Notes: generated by a model from the letters alone, not told the origin. DNA of 64,000 bases from Stomorhina lunata (GCA_933228675.1 OW121743.1:85088938-85152937), one strand, 5' to 3'. Counted from the first letter of the stretch, positions 34,226 to 46,045 are shown. Program-made: numbers and translations.

Positions 34226-36330
34226 TTCTATTGAAAATAAAAGGTTTTATTAAAAAGTTAAGCTTTTATTAAAATATTGAGATTTGAAGATTTCAATGAA
34301 TTATATTATTTTATGAAATATTGAACTTTGAGACTATCATTTGAAAACTTAAACTTTTTTTTGAATATCTATCGAAAACTTAAACTTTTGGACATAAGTC
34401 GTATTTTGACAGAATTAAAACTTTGAAAGAAAGAAAAAGCTTTAATATTTTAAGCTTAAAAAGAAACAAAAAGCTTTATCTAACAAAAAGCTTTATCTAC
34501 CTAACAACAGATGACACAATTTCACTGTACGTAATGTACGACATAATGTGCAATTACAGTGTTAAATAATATAAAGTTTTATCTCAACTTTTCACCACCT
34601 TTCATTTCTTCTTTATCCCTCCTTTCCAAGTATAGGCAGTATTTGCCTATACTTCTAAAAAGTAGAGCTTAAAAAAATCGAGCTCGAGACGAGTTACTTT
34701 TTTAATTATGTAACATTTTTGTTATTACAAGAACTAAATTTTAAAAAATTGAGCTTTGAACTTAATAAGTATTTGGTCTTCGAAATAAAAAATGGTTAAA
34801 AAATTTTAACTTTTGACTAAAAAGAAGCCTGAATTATCAAAATTGTTGAAAAAAACATAAAAATATAGCTTTCAGAGAAAGCTTTTAGTTTATGCTTCCA
34901 GATTTTAAAACAATGATATTATTTATTTGAGAAAATATTGACATAAGTTATGATCAAACATGTCTTGCATTATAACTTATTTTCATTAAAATTATATTTT
35001 TATGTTTAAAACGATGTTAGAGGCCATTAAGGAACTAAGGTAAGAATAAGTATAGTGAGCTTAAAAAAGCTCTTAAGCTGACCAATAAATGACCACCTAG
35101 ATTGCGTAGGTCTACAAGTAGAATATTTTTATTAATTTGGAAAGTGGTCTACAAGGGCTCTTCAAAAAATATATAACCCTTTCACTCTGCGGAATTAAAC
35201 TACGTCTAAGTATGTGCTTTAATCCATGTAAATAGAGTGACCTAATAAAAAATTTGTGAGTGTGTGTTTTTGTTCGAACTTTTTTTTATATTCAAAAGCT
35301 TTTTATTGTTCACGTAGTACATGCTGGTACAACACATATCATTACGTAATAATACTTAATCCCTGTCTCCAAAAGTCCTGCAAAATTTGTGTGTGATTTT
35401 TAAAACTATTTTTTTATTAACCCTTTAAATGAATTAAATACAGGCTTAAGTTCAGTATAAACTAAATAATGAGACTATTAGAAAATTTAAACTTATTGTG
35501 TTTTAATTTATTGATGTTCACATGTGAAAATAATCCATTTAATTTGTTTAGTTTAGTGCGATGTCCTTGAGTAATAATACAACTAATTAGGACAGTTTTG
35601 TTTTCAATAAATGAATGCAATTAATTGCAAAATTAAGTTTCGCAAGCCATAAAGTAGAGAAAGTGATTAAAATGAAAGATAATGAAACAGATTCATGCTA
35701 AAATGATTTTGCTAAATCTTTATTGCAAAAACCTTAAAAAGTGCCATATTAAAAAAAAATTCAAAGCTTAATTTTAAAATGAAGCATTTTAACTAACATT
35801 TGACGACTGATGGCCAGGCCCAAATCCCAGCAGGGACAAAGGTACTTTTCTTAACAATTTACAGCACAAAAAGTTTATAAGGGAGGTATCATATCACTGG
35901 ATGTTCAAGGTAGAATCGATATTCTTCAAGGTTAATTTTTATCATAAATAAGTCCAGCAAAATAATGTCAATTTAGTTAAAATTCTTTAAGAATTATTAT
36001 GTGTATATGTATTTACTCTTCACTTTAGAAAAATTTTATCAAATAGTTATTTCAAATATCTGATAAGAAATATTTTTAACTTTTGCTCCACTGTGCAGTT
36101 TGATTTCATTTGAATTTATGTAAAAATATAAACAAACACTAACAGGTAAAGTCATTAAGTGTTAGAAGTCATCAGAGGGTTAACAAATTATATAATAACT
36201 TAACGAAAATTCAAACATGCGTAAAAATCATAAAAAAAATCTAAGCCAAAACACAATCCCACATATGTAATTATATCCCGGCAAACAATACAAATAAGAA
36301 AAAATATTAATAATCGTTACAAAATTTTTT
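34226..36330. other. Low-copy spacer
   Basis: AT-rich DNA with scattered AGCTTTT words up to about 35060, then ordinary sequence. ATATCCCGGCAAACAATAC at about 36277 resembles a motif found next to other arrays (see findings). No gene seen. Confidence 0.55.
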
Positions 36331-37033
36331 TAAAAAAATTTATTATATAGAAAAAATTTCGTTGAAAATTTTTGCTAAAAATATTTTTCTATAGAAAAAT
36401 TTTTGTTAAAAATATTTTTCTATAGAAAAATTTTTGTTAAAAATATTTTTCTATAGAAAAATTTTTGTTAAAAATATTTTTCTATAGAAAAATTTTTGTT
36501 AAAAATATTTTTCTATAGAAAAATTTTTGTTAAAAATATTTTTCTATAGAAAAATTTTTGTTAAAAATATTTTTCTATAGAAAAATTTTTGTTAAAAATA
36601 TTTTTCTATAGAAAAATTTTTGTTAAAAATATTTTTCTATAGAAAAATTTTTGTTAAAAATATTTTTCTATAGAAAAATTTTTGTTAAAAATATTTTTCT
36701 ATAGAAAAATTTTTGTTAAAAATATTTTTCTATAGAAAAATTTTTGTTAAAAATATTTTTCTATAGAAAAATTTTTGTTAAAAATATTTTTCTATAGAAA
36801 AATTTTTGTTAAAATATTTTTCTATAGAAAAATTTTTGTTAAAAATATTTTTCTATAGAAAAATTTTTGTTAAAAATATTTTTCTATAGAAAAATTTTTG
36901 TTAAAAATATTTTTCTATAGAAAAATTTTTGTTAAAAATATTTTTCTATAGAAAAATTTTTGTTAAAAATATTTTTCTATAAAAAAATTTTTGTTAAAAA
37001 TATTTTTCTATAGAAAAATTTTTGTTAAAAATA
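36331..37033 (+). repeat. 31-bp satellite, GTTA spacer, block A
   Basis: About 22 almost identical 31-bp units have the palindromic core TTTTTCTATAGAAAAATTTT and spacer GTTAAAAATA. The block stops where the hammerhead-bearing insert begins and resumes after it. Confidence 0.97.
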
Positions 37034-37354
37034 AAGAAATGATAAAACTGAAAAATGTTTGTGTGTTTCTGTTCGGATGATAATCTGCGCTTTATGTTGA
37101 TATTTGTTGGACACAATAATAATAATTCGTATTTATTCAGTCCCTCAAATTATACATAATGTGAGGTTTTCGCTCTGTCTAGAATTAGGGATAATCCTCC
37201 TGATGAGATGGTCTAACCAACCATCGAAACGCGTCGAGGAAAGGTTTCCCCACCAACATTTTTTGGTTTTATCAAAAAACTATTTATTACAATAATAAAT
37301 AATTGTAATAAATTGGGATTCTTAGTGCAATACACTACAGTAAAACTTTTTAAT
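37034..37354 (+). mobile_element. Insert of about 320 bp carrying a hammerhead ribozyme, retrozyme-like
   Basis: A unique-sequence insert splits the 31-bp satellite. The array word AAAATA is present at both edges (about 37028 and 37355), which could be a short target duplication but is weak in such AT-rich sequence. It holds the hammerhead motif at 37188-37250. Near its right end is a perfect 12-bp hairpin (ATTTATTACAAT, 8-base loop, ATTGTAATAAAT) followed by TTGGGATT. The length fits small non-autonomous hammerhead retroelements (retrozymes) or a Penelope-like terminal fragment. I see no reverse transcriptase. The 63-codon frame at 37104-37295 crosses the ribozyme and is not called. Confidence 0.5.
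37188..37250 (+). ncRNA. Type I hammerhead ribozyme motif
   Basis: All core elements of a self-cleaving hammerhead are present in order: CTGATGA (37200-37206); stem II GATGGT (37207-37212) with ACCATC (37220-37225) closing the 7-base loop CTAACCA; GAAA (37226-37229); the very short stem III segment ACGCGT (37229-37234); and the GTC cleavage triplet (37233-37235), with scission expected after C37235. Stem I is formed by CCTC (37196-37199) with GAGG (37236-37239). Beyond an internal loop, GGGA (37188-37191) pairs with TCCC (37247-37250). The tiny palindromic stem III is typical of minimal type I hammerheads of retrozymes, Penelope-like elements and some animal satellites, which may act as dimers. 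Activity is inferred from motif only. Confidence 0.82.
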
Positions 37355-37608
37355 AAAATATTTTTCTATAGAAAAATTTTTGTTAAAAATATTTTTCTAT
37401 AGAAAAATTTTTGTTAAAAATATTTATCTATAGAAAAATTTTTGTTAAAAATATTTTTCTATAGAAAAATTTTTGTTAAAAATATTTTTCTATAGAAAAA
37501 TTTTTGTTAAAAATATTTTTCTATAGAAAAATTTTTGTTAAAAATATTTTTCTATAGAAAAATTTTTGTTAAAAATATTTTTCTATAGAAAAATTTTTGT
37601 TAAAAATA
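37355..37608 (+). repeat. 31-bp satellite, GTTA spacer, block B
   Basis: About 8 units are identical in type and phase to block A, resuming after the insert and grading into the CGTTA sub-family at about 37609. Confidence 0.97.
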
Positions 37609-38072
37609 TTTTTCTTATAGAAAAATTTTCGTTAAAAAATTTTTCTTATAGAAAAATTTTCGTTAGAAAATTTTTCTTATGGAAAAATTTTCGTTAAAAA
37701 ATTTTTCTTATAGAAAAATTTTCGTTAAAAAATTTTTCTTATAGAAAAATGTTCGTTAAAAAATTTTTCTTATAGAAAAATTTTCGTTAAAAAATTTTTC
37801 TTATAGAAAAATTTTCGTTAAAAAATTTTTCTTATAGAAAAATTTTCGTTAAAAAATTTTCTTATAGAAAAAGTTTTGTTAAAAAATTTTTCTTATAGAA
37901 AAATTTTCGTTAAAAAATGTTTCTTATAGAAAAATTTTCGTTAAAAAATTTTTCCTATAGAAAAATTTTCGTTAAAAAATGTTTCTTATAGAAAAATTTT
38001 CGTTAAAAAATTTTTCCTATAGAAAAATTTTCGTTAAACAATTTTTCTTAAAGAGAAATTTTCGTAATATAG
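37609..38072 (+). repeat. 30-bp satellite, CGTTA spacer and CTTATAG core
   Basis: About 15 units have TTTTTCTTATAGAAAAATTT and spacer CGTTAAAAAA. The core has an extra base (CTTATAG). The same sub-family occurs at 48946-49195, and its reverse complement forms the 47605-48945 array. Confidence 0.95.
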
Positions 38073-38875
38073 AAATATTTGCTGGGTTCCACCAGCTAAT
38101 CAAAACATATTATTTGCTTGTCGCTGCTTTAGTTAATATTGCAGTTGACGATGATGTTGTTTGGTTTTGAGTGGTGTTAATTTACTATACAACAGCAACA
38201 GAACATACAAAAAAGTCAGCAACTTAAAATTTGCTAACCACATTATGCAAACAAACCTCAAAAAAGTCGTACCCCTTCATCCATGTTTTACGAAATTTCT
38301 GTTCAAGAGCTGGTATTTGAAAAACATTTTCTACAAAAAAGGGGGGACATACGCTTATAATTTCCATTCAGTGGCTGTTACTAAAAACATCTAATTTTCA
38401 ATTGAATCGTTAGAGTGTGTTTGTGTTTGGCTTAAAAGTATTTGAGTTCATTTTAAACAAACATTCACTTACATACAAAATTTCTATACTAAATACTTGG
38501 GTATAGTTAGAATAGAAATTAATGTTTGTGTTGCTGCCTTTTGTGTTTAAAAAAATCTGTTTGAAAGTATGTGAACATGGCCTTGGGTAATAATACATTA
38601 TTTTTTTTAACTTTTTATTTTTTTCGCTTTACTTCTATGTTTATGTGTTTGTTTTTGTCAGCTTGCAAAATACTTACATACAAATTCAGGCAACGAATAC
38701 AAATTACACAACGAAAACGTAAAAAAAAAACAAAAAATTATAAAAATATCAGGGAGAAATTGAAAAAACGAGATTTTTAAATACAAAAACATGCAATTTT
38801 TATTTTTTTACGAATAACTTTACTAACAATTGAGAGGGTACTTGCTTGGTACAATGAACATACTCGTACTACAAA

Positions 38876-38925
38876 CACATAAACATACATACACATAAAC
38901 ATACATACACACAAACATACATACT
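38876..38925 (+). repeat. 16-bp tandem ACATAAACATACATAC microsatellite
   Basis: Three copies of ACATAAACATACATAC, the last with ACACAAAC. Confidence 0.88.
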
Positions 38926-39239
38926 CTATTTTCCATTTTTAATTTTCTTCGTTATATTCATAAACAAATATAGGATATGAAAAATAAGGTGGAGTCCATT
39001 TAGAAGAAAGAAACAAAAAATTACATAATTTAAACTCAGTTAATTTTGACAAATCAGCTTAAAATACTTTTATATAAATCTCTTGACAAATTTTCTAAAT
39101 ACTCCTTTTGAGGGATCCCCCTAATATTTCTACTTATTCAAATAAATAAGTTTATTCGTGTATTCATGTAAATATGTTAAAGTGTAGATGTATATGCCCT
39201 TGCACTATCGTCACTACTCTAACACATATTTACTGGGTT

Positions 39240-39292
39240 ACACACGCACAATACACACTCTCATGTATGAGTGTGTGTTTGTGTGTGTTCAT
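39240..39292. other. CA/GT hairpin of about 50 bp
   Basis: ACACACTCTCATG is followed by TATGAGTGTGTG, with outer CACACGCACAATA and TTTGTGTGTG arms. The whole block is a near-perfect inverted repeat arising from a CA/GT microsatellite. Confidence 0.75.
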
Positions 39293-40110
39293 TTCAGCCA
39301 ACGGAAACTCTTTTAGTTCAACCGTTACGTATGAGTAATTTGAATAGAAATTAAAGTTCAATGTAAATAAATATTCAACGATTTTTCTTTTTTTTTTTTC
39401 AAAAATAGTATGAAAGTTTCTGTTGTTGTTTTTATTATTTATAGTTTTTCGAGGGTTGTATGAAAATTACTTAATAAAAAACTAATTCAGCAAAAAAGCG
39501 CTCTTTGCTCAAAGTAAGCAAATTTTTGGGGGTTTAAAACATAATTACTTTAAAAGTTCCATCTAAATGATGTCTTAATAACAAAATTAAATTTTTTGGC
39601 TTAACGTTTTAATACTACTAAATTTTTGTTAATCGTTGTGGTCATTTTATTATAAAAACGGTCTCAAATTATTTTTTTCAATTGGTTGTTTTTAAATTTT
39701 TTTTTTAATAAAATTTTATATTTTTGAAAATGCTGGTCTATTAGAACGGGTTGTTCTAATTTGTTCAAAGTCACAGAATAGAATCGTAAATAAAATTATC
39801 CTCTTTCAATCATTTTTATTTTTTTTAAATGTTTAACAACTTCGGAGATATTTTTGCACTTTAAGGTAAAAACAAAACTTATAAAAAACTAATTTTTAAA
39901 AAATTCATACAAATTGAAGTTGACAAAAACCTATCATTTTTATTGCATTCTCTTAAAGCTATGAATATTTTTATAAAATAAACCATATTTTCTGATAATC
40001 CATGAAAAAATACTTTACTATTAAAAAAGTAAATAATGTTAAAATATCAATTTCGTATAATAATAATATTATAAGCCATTTCCGTGATTAAGTCTTATAT
40101 GGGAGCTATG

Positions 40111-42690
40111 GTCAAACAATTTTTTTTATCAAAAATTTTTCTATACAGAATTTTTTTATAAAAAATTTTTCCACAGAAAATTTATTAATCAAAAAGTTTT
40201 CTATACAAAATTTTTTTATGAACAATTTTTTTATAGAAAATTTTATAATCATAATAGACAATTTTGTTATCAACATTTTTTTTTTATGGAAAATGTTTCT
40301 ATAGAAAATTTTATAATCAAAAATTATTCTATAGAAATTTTTTTTAAATATTTTTCTATAGAAAATTTTTACAGAAAATGTTTTTATCAACAATTTTTCT
40401 ATAGAAAATTTTTTTATCAATTTTTGAATAGAATTTTTTTTTTTATCAAAAATTTTTCTATAGAAAATTTTTTTATCAAAAATTTTCTATAGAAAAGTTT
40501 TTCATCAAAAATTTTTGTATAGAAAATTTTTTTTATCAAAAAGTTTTCTATAGAAAATTTTTTTATCAAAAATTTTTCTGTAGAAAATTTTTTTATCAAA
40601 ATTTTTTCTGTAGAAAATTTTTTTATCAAAAATTTTTATATAGAAAATTTTCTTATCAAAGGTTTTTCTATAGAAAATTTTCTTATCAAAAATGTTTCTA
40701 TAGAAAATTTTTTTATCAAAAATTTTTCTATAGAAAATTTTCTTATCAAAAATTTTTCTATAGAAAATTTTCTTATCAAAAATTTTACTATAGAAAATTT
40801 TCTTATCAAAAATTTTCTTATCAAAAATTTTTCTATAGAAAATTTTCTTATCAAAAATTTTACTATAGAAAATTTTTTATAAAAAATTTTTCTATAGAAA
40901 ATTTTCTTATCAAAAATTTTTCTATAGAAAATTTTCTTATCAAAAATTTCTCTATAGAAAATTTTCTTATCAAAAAATTTTCTATAGAAAATTTTTTTAT
41001 CAAAAATTTTTCTATAGAAAATTTTCTTATCAAAAATTTTCTATAGAAAATTTTCTTATCAAAAATTTTTCTATAGAAAATTTTCTTATCAAAAAATTTT
41101 CTATAGAAAATTTTCTTATCAAAAATTTTTCTATAGAAAATTTTCTTATCAAAAATTTCTCTATAGAAAATTTTCTTATCAAAAAATTTTCTATAGAAAA
41201 TTTTTTTATCAAAAATTTTTCTATAGAAAATTTTCTTATCAAAAATTTTCTATAGAAAATTTTCTTATCAAAAATTTTTCTATAGAAAATTTTCTTATCA
41301 AAAAATTTTCTATAGAAAATTTTTTTATCAAAAATTTTTCTATAGAAAATTTTTTTATTTTTTTACAAAAAAATGTTTCTAAAAAAATCTTATCAAAAGT
41401 TTTTCTATAGAAATTTTTTATAAAAAATGTTTCTATAGAAAATTTTTTATAAAAAAAGTTTCTATCAAAAATTTTTCTTTAGAAAATTTTCTTATCAAAA
41501 ATTTTTCTACAGAATTTTTTTTTTTAAAAAATGTTTCTATATAAAATTTTTTTATTAAAAAATTTTCAATAGTAAATTTTTTTCTCAAAAAAGTTTCTAT
41601 AGAAAATTTTTTTATCAAAAATTTTTGTATAGAAATTTTTTTTATCAAAAATTTTTGTATAGAAATTTTTTTATCAAAAACTTTTGTATAGACAATTTTT
41701 TTATCAAAAATTTTTCTATATCAAGAATTTTATTTTTTTTTATCAAGAATTTTTTTATAGAAAATTTTTTTATCAAAAATTTTTCTATAAAAAATTTTCT
41801 GTATCAAAAATTTTTCTATAGAAATTTTTTTTACAAAAAAATGTTTCTAAAAAAGATCTTATCAAAAATTTTTTTATAGAAAATTTTTTATAAAAAATGT
41901 TTCTATAGAAATTTTTTTATGAAAAATGTTTCTATCAAAAATTTTTTTAGAAAATTTTCTTATGAATAATATTTCTATTGAAAATTTTTTTATCAAAAAT
42001 TTTTCTATAGAAAATTTTTTTTTTTTATTTTTTTTTATTTTTCTATAGAAAATTTTATGATCGAAAATTTCTCTATAGAAAATTTTCTTATCAAATAATT
42101 TTCTACAAAAAAATGTTTCTAAAGAAAATCTTATCAAAAATTATTCTATGGAAAATTTTTTATAAAAAATGTTTTTATAGAAAATTTTATCATCAAAAAT
42201 ATTTCTATAGAAAATTTTTTTATCAAAAATTTTTCTATAGAAAATTTTTTTTTAGTTTTTGTTTTTATTTTTCTATAGAAAGTTTTATGATCAAAAATTT
42301 TTCTATTGAAAATTTTTTTATCAAAAATTTTTCTGTAGAAAATATCAAAAAATTTTCTATAGAAAATTTTATCATCAAAAATTTCTCTATAGAAAATTTT
42401 CTTATCAAAAATTTCTCTATAGAAAACTTTCTTATCAAATAATTTTCTATAGAAAATTTTTTTTATAAAAAATTTTTTTATAAAAAATTTTTTATAGAAA
42501 ATTTTGTTATCAAAAATTGTGCTATAGAAAATTTTTTTACAAAAAAATGTTTCTAAAGAAAATCTTATTAAAAATTTTCTATAGAAAATTTTATAATCAA
42601 ACATTTTTCTATAGAAAATTTTTTTATTCAAAATTTTTCTATGGAAAATTGATATTCAGAAAAAAATTTGTTACTTTTTTACTTGAAGAA
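40111..42690 (+). repeat. 30-31 bp satellite, TTATCAAA spacer
   Basis: About 85 units have the core TTTTCTATAGAAAATTTT and spacer CTTATCAAAAA or TTTATCAAAAA. The best-conserved part is 40620-41350, with a 7-unit (about 210 bp) higher-order repeat. From 41360 on, a distinctive ACAAAAAAATGTTTCTAAA unit recurs at about 41362, 41831, 42106 and 42533, marking larger duplications. Ten-residue periodic open frames on both strands (IKKFSIEKFL type) are artefacts of the 30-bp period. Confidence 0.96.
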
Positions 42691-42948
42691 AACTTTTAGT
42701 TGTTTTCTGTAAGTGGGAAAATAAAACTACTCCCACAATTGAGCAAAGACTTCAACCCGTATTGAGTATGGGAATACAATTGGGTGAGTTTTGGGTAACT
42801 TTGAACTGGAACACAACTTTTGCGAATATTAAATATTTCCTTCAAAATCGAACAATTTGTGTATGTAAAACTTTATCTATCGGAAATTTTTTAAAAAAAA
42901 TTTTTAAGTCAAAAAATTTTAATTAAAATATTTTCATTCAAACCGTTT
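42691..42948. other. Short low-copy segment
   Basis: A spacer with a GTGGGA/TCCCAC hairpin at about 42713-42736; nothing else seen. Confidence 0.5.
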
Positions 42949-43100
42949 TTCAAAAGAAAAATTATTCACATTTAGTCCCAGTCTATTACATTTATTTATT
43001 AATGTAATAGAAAATTTATTGATAAAGACAAAAATTCTCTATTACATTAATTAATAAATGTAATGAACTGGGATTAAGTGCGATTAATTTTTCTTTTGAA
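42949..43100. mobile_element. 152-bp foldback element with 69-bp arms
   Basis: The arms 42949-43017 and 43032-43100 are reverse complements at 61 of 69 positions, with a 14-base loop. The outer part begins TTCAAAAGAAAAATTA. Each arm contains (A/T)TCCCAG and a nested ATTACATT/AATGTAAT hairpin. This is a foldback MITE, or the hairpin end of a larger element. The right arm and the following sequence to about 43150 (ATTATCCCGACAATTTTGTT) are homologous to 63774-63890. Confidence 0.85.
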
Positions 43101-45045
43101 TTAAATATTATCCCGACAATTTTGTTATTTTTTGCCAAAAGTTTTGCTCTAACCACAATTTTATATTGGTAGATTTTTTAGTTACCTTTTAGGTTTTACC
43201 CCTGTACAATACAATAAAATACACGTGTAGTTTTTCATAAATTTTCATCTGCTGTAACATTTCAAAGAACTCGAGTATTTGTTTGTTTGTTGACTTGTGT
43301 AAATGAATGTAAAATTTTAATTTTAAATACCAACACAACAATATTAATACATACATACATAAATATGCATTTTTCCATATTTCCGTTTTTCAATTATGAT
43401 TTTAATTTCCAGCTCGAATATGCAAAAAATGGGGCCAGAACAGAAAAAGTTAAAAAAAACAAAAGAAATCTTAATATTATGCTAGGAAAAGTTTAAACAA
43501 AAAAAAAAACATTTATGTAGAATTTTATTATAATAAGTATAAAATATTCATGTTGTAGTAGAAAAATTATTTTTTAAGTTTTCAGATCATATGTACCTAC
43601 GACTATGCATAAACGTTTAATTTAATTTCATTGAAATTTCAAATAAATTTCATTAAAATGATTTCAAAATTTTAAATCAACAAAACTATTTTAAACAATT
43701 TTCTAAAAAGCCCAAAAGCATATGAAAGCAAAATTTCCATTGAGATTTATTTGGGGTTTTTTTGGATTTCATTTGAAAATTACTTCGATGTTTTATTTAT
43801 GTGGCAAAAGGATATTTGTTTGAAGGCATATAGAGAAGGTTTTTTCTATAATTAAAAACCTTGAACGAACAAAACTGAATGTTTGACACAGTAATGGCTT
43901 TTATGAATTAGAAATTCTTTAGAAAATGAAATGATATTATGTTTGCAGAAAGAGACATATGTAGGCATCCGCACCAAAACGTAACTTTTCTATTTTCTGT
44001 AAAAAAGTAAGTAAGTGATGCCATTCTATTTCAGCTACTGGACTTTATAGTTATGTCAAATAAAATCGTGGAAGACACCAATTTTGTAAAAGAAAAAACA
44101 TTTTAAAAACGATCATACAGTGGTTCAGAATCGTGTTTCATAGGCCAAAATTCTGTTACGCTTTAACTAAAAGAGATTTTGTAGTCGTTCTTTTTTTTAT
44201 AGAAAACATCTTAAGATTTTATCGAATTTAGATTTTATTAAGATCTGTACAGCGGTTGCAAAGAAATTTAAGCTTAAAGTTCAATTTTCTGTAATTTTGT
44301 TTCAAATGTGCTAACCCATTTTTACCAATTCCTTTTAACCGATTTGCCTCAAATTTAGGTCACAAGTCAATCTTGGATGACAATATTATATTTTGTTGTC
44401 CTTAGGTTGTCCCATATTTTCATTAAGGTGTTTTCCGTATTTTCATTAGGATGGCCCTAATGGAACAAAAATTGAAAATTTTAATTTTTAAAGTCGAATA
44501 TCTTTAAAGCCATAAGAGATAGGATATGCATGTCGGGATGTTTTTTGTAGATCTTGATTTATTATATAGTAAGACTCTTTAAATCGGTTGACAAATGACA
44601 TTTTTATATTCGTTTAAGTGATTTATGAATCTGAGGAGCTCTACTTTGGGGTCCGAATGTGCCGCCTCAAGGCTTTCCAGGTTCAAAACTTTAGCTCCCC
44701 AACACTTCTGTTATATGCACAAAATAAAAATTATTTTAAAATTCGACCAAGGGTTTAGAAGTTCCAGACTTTTTTCCATTATATTTTTCCACCATCTCAT
44801 AGTGCCACGTTTTGCTATTCCGATAGAATTTCGTATGTAAAAATGTTGAGTATTTTCATTAAAATAAAAAATTGTTCTACGAGCGGTTCCGGGCGGTTGC
44901 AAAAGTATATATAGGCCAAAAGAAAACACTTTCGCCTATCTCTGGATGGTTTCGATTTTGAATCCTTTCTTGTGCTTTAAAAGTTATATACTAATTAAAA
45001 ATTTTAAAAATCTATGTCATGAAAAAATATAGGTTTTAGCCAATG
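43101..45045. other. Low-copy spacer, possibly degraded mobile DNA
   Basis: After the foldback tail the sequence is more balanced than usual from about 44280 to 45045 (for example GGGGTCCGAATGTGCCGCC near 44650 and GAGCGGTTCCGGGCGGTTGC near 44880). TTTTCATTAAGG/TTTTCATTAGG is duplicated near 44420-44450. Overlapping 71-72 codon frames on opposite strands (44625-44840 and 44711-44929) show no family. It may be an old element adjoining the 132-bp repeat; I cannot identify it. Confidence 0.4.
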
Positions 45046-46045
45046 AAAATTGATTCAGAGCCACCGTGCGACGAAGGTTTCTTAGTTGTAATGAACAATT
45101 TCCGATAGGTGGCGCCACTGAAACTTATTTACAGTGAATTAAATAGCAAAGTTGTTGCACATGAGCCGACGAAAGTTTCTTAGTTGGCATGAATAATTTT
45201 CGAAAGATGGCGTCACTAAAAACTACATAAAATGAATAAAATCATAAACCGACTATTTAATCAAGCTATAATCTTTAGCAAATTTGTTACGAATGAGCCG
45301 ACGAAGATTTCTTAGTTGATATGAACAATTCCCGAAAGGTGGCTTCAGTGAAAATTACTCAAAACGAATTAAATAGTAAACTGTGTTTTTGTTAATGCTA
45401 TGATCTTTATCAAATACGACGCGCATGAGCCGACAAAGGTTTCTTGGTGGTTATGAACAATTTCCGATAGGTGGCGCCACTGAAAATTATTCAAAGTGAA
45501 TTAAATACTAAACTGTATATTCGATCATGCTATGATCTTGAGAAAAGTTGTTACGAATGAGCCGACAAATTTCTTAATTGGTATGACCAATTCCCGATAG
45601 GTGGCGCCACTGAAATTTGCTCAAAATTAATTAAATAGTAAACTGTGCATTTAATCATGCTATAATCTTTAGCAAAGTTGTTACGCATGAGCCGACGAAG
45701 GTTTCTTTGTTTAGTATGAACAATCTCCGATAGGTGGCGCCACTCAAAATTACTCAAAATTAATTAAATAGTAAATTGTGCATTTGAGTATGCTATGATC
45801 TTTGGCAAGGTAATTCAGCATGGGCCAACGAAGTTTTCTTGTATGGTATAAACATGTCCAACAGATGGCGCCACTGGAAATTACTCAAAATAAATTAAAT
45901 CATAAACTGTGCATTTGATTATGACATGATCTTTAGCAAAGTTGTTACTTATAAGTCGAGGTTTCGAAGTTGGTATGACCAATTTCCAAATTTATTCAAA
46001 ATGCACTGAATTGTAAACTATGCACTTGATCATGTGTTGATCAGA
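45046..46045 (+). repeat. 132-bp tandem repeat with GGTGGCGCCAC boxes
   Basis: Eight diverged copies of about 130-133 bp start with (C)ATGAGCCGACGAAGGTTTCT near 45057, 45163, 45295, 45427, 45559, 45689, 45822 and 45953. The first is shortened by about 25 bp. Each then runs through TATGAACAATTTCCGATAGG, a TGGCGCCACTGAAAATTACT box region, AATTAAATAGTAAACTGTG and ATGCTATGATCTTTAGCAAA. GC is well above that of the surrounding DNA. A 68-codon minus-strand frame (45551-45757) crosses unit boundaries and is not a gene. Confidence 0.95.
45106..45874 (+). promoter_or_regulatory. Series of CTCF-like boxes in the 132-bp repeat
   Basis: TAGGTGGCGCCAC occurs at 45106-45118, 45468-45480, 45598-45610 and 45731-45743, and CAGATGGCGCCAC at 45862-45874. 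Degenerate versions are at 45204-45216 (AAGATGGCGTCAC) and 45336-45348. The intact ones fit YAGRTGGCGC, my recollection of the Drosophila CTCF core. GTGGCGCCAC is also a 10-bp palindrome. Binding is inference only. Confidence 0.4.

Larger units (their letters stand above)
38073..40110. other. Low-copy spacer
   Basis: AT-rich sequence with several 60-77 codon open frames of random composition (for example 37979-38170, 38161-38394, 38410-38598, 38571-38780), none convincing. It contains the CATA microsatellite and the hairpin listed next. Confidence 0.55.

Noticed and set aside
36331..37033. CRISPR array
   Set aside because: Regular units but no unique spacers and clearly eukaryotic DNA; it is a satellite.
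40112..42699. Many overlapping 60-161 codon frames of IKKFSIEKFL type on both strands
   Set aside because: They follow the 30-bp repeat period and overlap on opposite strands; no independent coding signal.
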